Assembly (NCBI RefSeq): GCF_905220415.1
Contig: NC_059543.1
Coordinates: forward strand, 372,001-436,000
Length of the DNA: 64,000 nucleotides
Direction of reading: 5' to 3'
DNA from: Colias croceus
Taxonomy: Eukaryota > Arthropoda > Insecta > Lepidoptera > Pieridae
Part shown: positions 58,500 to 64,000 of the stretch, one piece after another
Position numbering within the stretch: position 1 is the stretch's first letter
How the letters are laid out: each line of letters starts with the position of its first letter
Notes under the pieces: generated by a model
The model's database searches: none
What the model was told of the DNA's origin: nothing
What the model saw: only the letters and a program-made list of their open reading frames with translations
Translations under genes and position numbers: made by a program

Positions 58500-58670
58500 C
58501 TAGCATCCACCAAAGGTTCCCAACCCCTGGCTAGGTGAACAATACTAGCGCGTGTCACCCGTGTGTCGGCGAGCAAATATTGCATTACGTCCCCCGTCAC
58601 GTGACGTCACGAGTCCATTGTTGTCCCCCGCGCTTGGTCACCCCACTGTAGAGTTGCATTGATTTTGGAT
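58500..58670. promoter_or_regulatory. Possible regulatory block with overlapping E-box and CRE
   Basis: CACGTG (58598-58603) overlaps TGACGTCA (58602-58609) in CCCGTCACGTGACGTCACG. It is flanked by GAACAATACT and CCATTGTTGTCC (Sox-like). The block is GC-richer than its surroundings. bHLH and CREB/ATF binding would be mutually exclusive at the overlap. Function is inferred. Confidence 0.33.
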
Positions 58671-59139
58671 TCCTGATAGGTAACCGTTGGTGAACTTTGT
58701 GACCTTATTTTTTATTGATTTAGATGAATAAATAAGTAAGAAATATACCTGATAGAAACTATTTTGCGTTGACACGGATGTTATAATATGGTTTTGAGTG
58801 ATGCTAGATAAGTTATATTTGTAGAAGTTTTCAAGACATAATGTAGAGAGAAAAAAGCTGAGTCGAACATCTACATCGACTTCAAAACATGGTCATTGAA
58901 ATTGTTCAGTCTGCCAAAAATTTACAAAAATTTAAATGTTGCGACGTTAAACATGTATCTTTATCTTGATAAGCTAAGCCGTATTATTAGCAATTAATTC
59001 AGCAGTAGGTATTTAATCATAAGATTTCGACTAACTACATCCCAGTTGCGACACAGAACACATAAGTATCTCCACACAAATCCCGGTATCTCAACATTGT
59101 TTCACTTCCATTTACAATTCCCATACAATGACGATTCAC

Positions 59140-59345
59140 TTCAATAACCCAAGGTGTGTGGGGAGGTATTAATGGGCCAAATTAATAATTTCCTTCGCCC
59201 GCATCCCGATGCGATAGCCCTTTTGTGTTTAATTGACCACCATTTTACTCTCATTTCGGCTGTTTCCGTGAGTGACGTGGCCGTTTTAATTGCTATGTTC
59301 ATTGTGGATACGGTGGTAAAAATAAGTTCACTTTTTGTGAGATTG
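59140..59345. promoter_or_regulatory. Possible conserved regulatory block
   Basis: Homeodomain-like cores recur (GGTATTAATGGGCC, AAATTAATAATTTCC, GTTTAATTGACCACC, CGTTTTAATTGC), with a CATTGTGG element. A 67-codon frame is open on the plus strand without any recognised domain. I infer an enhancer. Confidence 0.3.
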
Positions 59346-59440
59346 AAATTGAGATAATATTGCCATATTGGTAACTACTACACACACGATAGGGAGTTTT
59401 TTCGGAACAAAATGCTTTATCTTGTGAATTGTATAGATTA

Positions 59441-59601
59441 CTAGCGGTCCGCCCGGCTTCGCACGTGATACATATTCACGTTTTCTCTACATATGAACCA
59501 TCCTCGAACTTCAAGGAATATTATAAAAAAAGAATTACTTAACGAAATCGGAAGTTATGCGCTTACCAACACATTTTGGGATTCATTTTTATATTATAAG
59601 A
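59441..59601 (-). mobile_element. Non-autonomous Helitron (161 bp)
   Basis: A|TCTTATAATATAAAAATG start at 59601 and CTAG|T end at 59444-59441 on the minus strand. Opposite-strand relative of 19641-19813, with a decayed 3' hairpin (GCGAAGCCGGGCGG). Confidence 0.78.
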
Positions 59602-59859
59602 TTATGTAAAACTGTTAACGTGTAGTAGACAACAAAAATGTCTAGTTTGGTTAACTAACGATATTTTTACCGATCTCAGACCGCTGAATACTTTTTTTTC
59701 GACATAAACTAGGTACTAGGTATGTATTCATTAAGACTTATTTACTTTTCCAAACATTAGGATCGACACTGTATGTACTCAATTGATCTCATTTGATTAC
59801 TATACGTACGGTTACTTACATATTTTGTAAAATTAAATTGTAATACTGAAATGATTTAA

Positions 59860-60012
59860 AAGAGCAACTATGGAGTTTCTTGCCGATTCTTCTCCATAGA
59901 TACTGCTTTCCGAATCGGTGGTAAATGATAAAAATATGTATTGACGTTTCAAAAGTGCTTCTCGAAGAAGTCTAATTGAATAAATAAATGTTTGAGTTTG
60001 AGTTTTGAGTTT
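59860..60012 (+). mobile_element. LINE 3' end with TTTGAG tail
   Basis: TATGGAGTTTCTTGCCGATT, CTTCTCCATAGATACTGC and TTTCCGAATCGGTGG form the 3' untranslated region of a common lepidopteran LINE. AATAAATAAATG and a TTTGAGTTTGAGTTTTGAG tail follow. No coding part. Confidence 0.6.
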
Positions 60013-60859
60013 ACTTTAATTTAATTTCTTACTCAGTAGGTACTATTTACAAAATAATAACATGAAACATACAAGTATCCCATTTATCGACTATTTCTGC
60101 AACGCGTTGTCGGCTACAATGTCGCGGAAGCGAGGCGACATTACCTAGCTAAACTACTCATTTGAATAACGTAGTGTTGTACGTAATATCGATATTTTGC
60201 TAATTATTTATTGACTTATTATAGTGCCTATTTTTTTTTGAAGTTGTTTCTGATTGTTTAAAATTTGGATTTACAGCGTAAAAATAGGTATGTACATAGC
60301 ATGCAAACGACAGAAGCCCCGTGAAGTTTCATTTATAAGACTTATAAGTAAAGCCTAGATTCAGAATAAAATCGTCTTATTTCTCGTTCCCTTCGATTTA
60401 TGAATCTTCACTAAGCAATAACATTAGATATAATTATTTAGAACAGCAACGATTGCAGGTGTTATTTCTGTGATAAATTTGTAGGTCTACGTAGGTATTA
60501 ATAACATGTCCAATAGGGTGGAGTGATAATGTATGAAAGAAATTTTTTTTTGTTTTTTTCAAATGGCATAGCGACAGAAAGGTGCCTTTTAATGAGTGAA
60601 TTCAGCATACAAAATATGGTTTACGTGTCTTGATGTTTTGAGGTGCCCCAACCCAACTGAAAATTTGAAAAATATGATTTTTTATCAAACTTTGATTTAT
60701 TTTTTAATCACAGTATTTTTATGGCCTTCAAGTCTATTATATAACAAACTTCTTTGTAATACATTAAATAATAGCCTGATTAGTTGTTTTAACGTTTTTC
60801 ATTGATGAAAATGATATTAAAGAGGAATGAAAATATCAGAAATAAGTAATTATTTAGTA

Positions 60860-61068
60860 CTAGCTGCGCTTTGCGGTTTCACCCGCGTGGCTCCGCTCCT
60901 GTTAATCTAAGCGTAATGATATACAGCCCAAAACCTTCCTCGAGAAATTGGCTATCTAACACCGAAAGAATCTTTCAAATCGGACCAGTAGTTCTTAAAA
61001 TTAGCGCGTTCAAACAAACAATATCTTCAGATTTATAATATTAGTATATATTATAATATTAGTATAGA
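60860..61068 (-). mobile_element. Helitron inside the 60514-62260 transposon (209 bp)
   Basis: Starts A|TCTATACTAATATTATAATA at 61068 and ends CGCGGGTGAAACCGCAAAGC, spacer, CTAG|T at 60863-60860 (minus strand). Same family as 27337-27532. Confidence 0.82.
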
Positions 61069-61109
61069 TAAGGCTGTTTTTTTTTCAAAATTAGGCATTG
61101 GCAGTCGTG

Positions 61110-61640
61110 ATACTGATACTCTTGCCATTATGAAATCATTTTGTTAACTTTCTCAACAAACTGCACTTGAAGCTTCTGTCACCAATTTGATAATATGCCT
61201 TACGGCCTGGGTAAGGCATAGAAAATCTTAGATATTCTGAAACGTAGTCAAACCGCTTTTCACGATATCTTTTAAGGTTTTTTCTGATAAATTAGAAGTC
61301 TGTGGCTCAGTTTTCTCACACTCTTGCCACATAGTTAAGTCGGTATAATCTTTTGAGCAAGTACAAGAGAGTTAAAAAAAATGCATTTGCAACTTCAAAT
61401 ATCAAATAACCTTTGGTACTGAGTGACAAAATACTTCAGTTATCTTTTCTTGTTCATTGTTGTTCGTTTGTCGGTTTTGATAAGGATTTAATAAGCGTCT
61501 ATATTAATTTGTCATGGTGTGTCGAATAAGTTGTAGTACTCTGTTAAAGCTAATCGTAGGAAGCGATGCTTTTCGCCACACATCAAACATTTCCGTAGCT
61601 AATCTTTCGGATAAATCATGAATTTTGTTATTTTATCAGG
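61110..61640 (-). pseudogene. Transposon-encoded protein relic, family unknown
   Basis: Minus-strand frames give coherent protein-like segments that switch frame: KIHDLSERLATEMFDVWRKA, then SLPTISFNRVLQLIRHT to a stop (about 61628-61505); and MWQECEKTEPQTSNLSEKTL with LKDIVKSGLTTF (about 61335-61230). By memory they resemble uncharacterised repetitive proteins in aphids and cnidarians, which would suit a transposase, but I cannot confirm this without a search. At least two frameshifts or stops are present. Confidence 0.5.
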
Positions 61641-61912
61641 TTTAAATTTATATCTTATAAATAAGTAATAGTTTCTTAGCATCAGTATAAGTTGGTAATT
61701 GAGACACTGGGTACTTCTCTGGCAAACAAAATGCAGGACAACATGTCGTTTGTCGTATTTTGACTTGCAACATTTTACTGTAACAAAGCGAAATTATAGA
61801 TAGAACTCACATCAAAAATATAAATTTTATGATCTTATTTGTATTTACATGTAAAATGTAATTTAGGAATTTACTAACATTAAGGTTGTTTCCTTAACGG
61901 CACTGTTTAAAA

Positions 61913-62251
61913 TCAATGTTTCCTACAATAAGAGTCGGCGCAAACGGGCCACCGACTAGAGCCACTGGTAGCCAGCGATAGCCACTTTTTTATATATTGA
62001 AATATTGTGTATTCTGTGTCTTCCCGTTGGCAACCAACGAGATAACACAGAATCTGATTTAGCGTTAATTTGTCAAAATTAAACTTTAATGATTTTCGAC
62101 TAAATTTTTTGAATTTCTTAAAGTTCATGATGTTGGGGGCACCTCTAAATGTATCATCTGCAAAGTGTAATTTTGCATGTGTACTTATGAGTAATAATGA
62201 CATCTTTCTACAGGTATGCCGAAACGAAAATGAAAAAAAAAAATTTTTCAT
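61913..62251 (-). CDS. 112-codon ORF at the 5' end of the same transposon, unknown
   Basis: An open frame from 62251, just inside the terminal repeat, to 61913. The C-terminal half (FADDTFRGAPN..., WLSLATSGSSRWPVCADSY) looks protein-like, whereas the first 20 residues translate the A-rich subterminal tract. It may be the N-terminal part of the element's protein. No domain is recognised. Confidence 0.3.
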   Translation of the reverse strand: MKNFFFSFSFRHTCRKMSLLLISTHAKLHFADDTFRGAPNIMNFKKFKKFSRKSLKFNFDKLTLNQILCYLVGCQREDTEYTIFQYIKKWLSLATSGSSRWPVCADSYCRKH

Positions 62252-62555
62252 TCCACCCTAATGTCCAATTTATCGACTCCAGCACATCACTAGTGTAAAG
62301 GAGTACGTCAGCGACAGATCGGCGGATTTTGCATAAAATCCTCATTTGTCACAGCACTAATGTCCGTGCCAGATCGCATATGAACTAGCCATAGAATTGT
62401 GGGATGAATTATGACGTCACTGCGTTCTTTGTTGGGCTGTATGGGGGAACACCGGGAAAGGTGTTGGGAATGTAGTTTAATTTAAAATATTGTGTACGCA
62501 TCTGCTGCTTTTTCTACGTAATATAACATTTAATTCTACCTATCTATCGTACATA

Positions 62556-62721
62556 ATAAAATATTTTAAACGCAAAGTAACTCTGTATGTCTGTCTCTTC
62601 TTCACGCGTCAGCCACTGAAAAAAAAATTATACCAAATGGTACAGAATAATTTGAGATCTGTGAAAGGACATAACATGAGTTTTATCCCGGAAATTGTGG
62701 ACCGCGGTTGAAGAGCTCTAG
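62556..62721 (+). mobile_element. Degenerate Helitron
   Basis: AAACGCAAAGTAACTCTGTATGTCTGTC and GAAAGGACATAACATGAGTT align loosely with the copy at 17679-17865. The terminal CTAG is at 62718-62721, but the hairpin is decayed and the following base is C. Confidence 0.4.
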
Positions 62722-63345
62722 CATTCTACAAAATTAGGTACAACCACCAAACAATTTAAACATAAAATTAATTTATCCTATTCACAAGACGTTATTTTTA
62801 CTCAATATTAATTTTATTTGCATACTTATCAAGTCGTAAAGTTAATTGTTTATGATGTATCAAACCTCGCGGTTTTTATCACCACTTGAGTGCAACTTAA
62901 AATTTAACGCAACCGCAAAAACGTTAAAAGCTCCTTAAACTTTTGTTAATTATATAGATTGAAGATTGCAGTTTTATTCATGTTGCGAATTTTGATGAGA
63001 AATGTGTACTGTAATATTATTAATAATTACTTATTGCATATCTTACTTTTGTAATGAACTAAAGATAGGTACTATAAATATAATAAAATATCGTGTAAAA
63101 CATATTCTGCCAACCCTACAAATTTACCTTAGCGAAATACATCGTAAGATTTCAATATTCGTACTCAAAAGGCAACCCCTTATTAAATTATTATAGACAT
63201 TGAATACAATTCCCTTCGGAGATGAATACAGGATAAGTGTATTATCGCCTTTATACCTTGGCTTTTCTGTATTAATTGTGTTATGTATCTATTTTATATA
63301 AGAAATGTTATTATGTTAGACCGAAGTATTTATGATCAACCGATT
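62722..63345. other. AT-rich non-coding
   Basis: No supported feature. Confidence 0.4.
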
Positions 63346-63520
63346 TAAAAAAGGAGGAGGTTGTCTCGACTGTATTTTTTGCTGGATTTGTTACCTCAGA
63401 ACTTTTGAATAAGTAAAGCGATTTTGATGATACTTTTTTTAATTGTAAGCTAGTGTCTTCCGGTTGCTAAATTTTGTCTAGTTATGTACACTTGCTTGGC
63501 GGTTTAAGGTTCTCTTAGAA
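63346..63520 (+). repeat. Third GGAGGAGGTT-type repeat fragment
   Basis: AACCGATTTAAAAAAGGAGGAGGTTGTC followed by CGACTGTATTTTTTGCTGG and ACCTCAGAACTTTTGAATAAG. It is a sister variant of the repeats at 30608 and 37206 with a different interior. The distal limit is uncertain. Confidence 0.5.
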
Positions 63521-63918
63521 AGTCAATATTTTAGTAATAAGGTGTTCGATCGCAGAATTTATATTTCGGAATTTATGTCTTGACGACCATAAAATGCTTT
63601 TATTTTTATTTCCTACTAATAATAATTATTAAACTTACGTAAATGTTCATGAGTAGGAATAGATGTAAAGACGTACATGGATGTTTGTTACCATTTAAGG
63701 TTAAAATGACATAAAATTACATCGCTTCAGCTAAGCGTATCGCTATCCGCTATATAACAGGAACAACCTTATCCGCCCCCCACTTAAAGACAACTTTACA
63801 ACTCACGTTTTTATAGCAATAATCAAATACGAGACATAAATTCCAATTATAATCGATGTGTCCTTAACAGTACATAAAACAGAGTTAGGAGAATTAAATT
63901 ATAATAATGGTCCACTAA

Positions 63919-64000
63919 GGGCTGATTTTTCAATCCTTGGTTAAAATTTATCCGTCCAATAAAGTATTACACGAACATTTTAAAATGTCACCTGTGAACT
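63919..64000 (+). mobile_element. PIF/Harbinger-like MITE, cut by the window end
   Basis: GGGCTGATTTTTCAATCCTTGG after TAA, then TATCCGTCCAATAAAGTATTACACG and AATGTCACCTGTGAACT, matching 26638-26720. The second half lies beyond the window. Confidence 0.8.

Larger units (their letters stand above)
60514..62260 (-). mobile_element. DNA transposon with 8-bp duplication and unknown transposase relic
   Basis: TAGGGTGGAGTGA at 60514 and TCATTCCACCCTA ending at 62260 are inverted ends (one mismatch), and ATGTCCAA flanks both sides (60506-60513, 62261-62268). The ends do not look like a standard hAT start. Coding remnants lie on the minus strand and a Helitron sits inside at 60860-61068. I cannot place it in a superfamily with confidence. 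Confidence 0.8.

Overview
The window looks like a transposon-rich, AT-rich intergenic or intronic stretch of a lepidopteran (moth or butterfly) nuclear genome. The evidence is the many short Helitrons ending in the GC-rich CTAG hairpin that is abundant in Lepidoptera, a tRNA-headed SINE of lepidopteran type, the frequent TAGGTACCTA-like strings, and a eukaryotic tRNA-Val gene. I found no convincing multi-exon host protein gene. The recognisable coding sequences all belong to mobile elements.

Layout. At 652-1503 is a near-perfect 852-bp inverted repeat. At 2666-2949 is a SINE with target duplications. A PIF/Harbinger-like MITE at 2980-4962 is split by a GC-rich element present as a tandem dimer (782-bp period). 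A 551-bp TIR element lies at 5892-6442. From 6.4 to 16 kb the sequence is mostly unique, with LINE 3' tails, a perfect 50-bp palindrome (14428-14477) and possible regulatory blocks. From 16 to 20 kb there are three Helitrons, a 126-bp piggyBac-like MITE and an intact tRNA-Val(AAC). At 21138-22858 is a P-element-like transposon with 8-bp target duplications and an intact two-exon THAP domain. At 26638-26812 is a complete copy of the MITE that is interrupted at 2980.

The largest genes form a non-LTR retrotransposon on the minus strand (about 36350 to 32028): a 5'-truncated ORF1, an intact 977-residue endonuclease/reverse transcriptase ORF2, and a 36-nt poly(A) tail. From 40 to 42.4 kb lie piggyBac-type remains, and at 49234-50014 a TTAA-flanked piggyBac deletion derivative. 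A hAT element at 50518-52688, with perfect 8-bp duplications GTTTAAAC, has been filled with several Helitrons, one carrying a helicase relic. A further DNA transposon at 60514-62260 has 8-bp duplications ATGTCCAA, a coding relic of a family I cannot name, and its own Helitron insertion.

Between the repeats are compact, sequence-complex blocks rich in homeodomain-, forkhead-, Sox- and E-box-like sites (for example 13625-14200, 24620-24870, 26150-26420, 57180-57490, 58500-58670, 59140-59345). I infer that these could be conserved cis-regulatory elements in a gene desert or large intron. That needs a cross-species alignment. Several perfect or near-perfect short palindromes (14428, 30877, 48997, 55593, 57833) are unrelated to each other in sequence and are not explained by the transposons.
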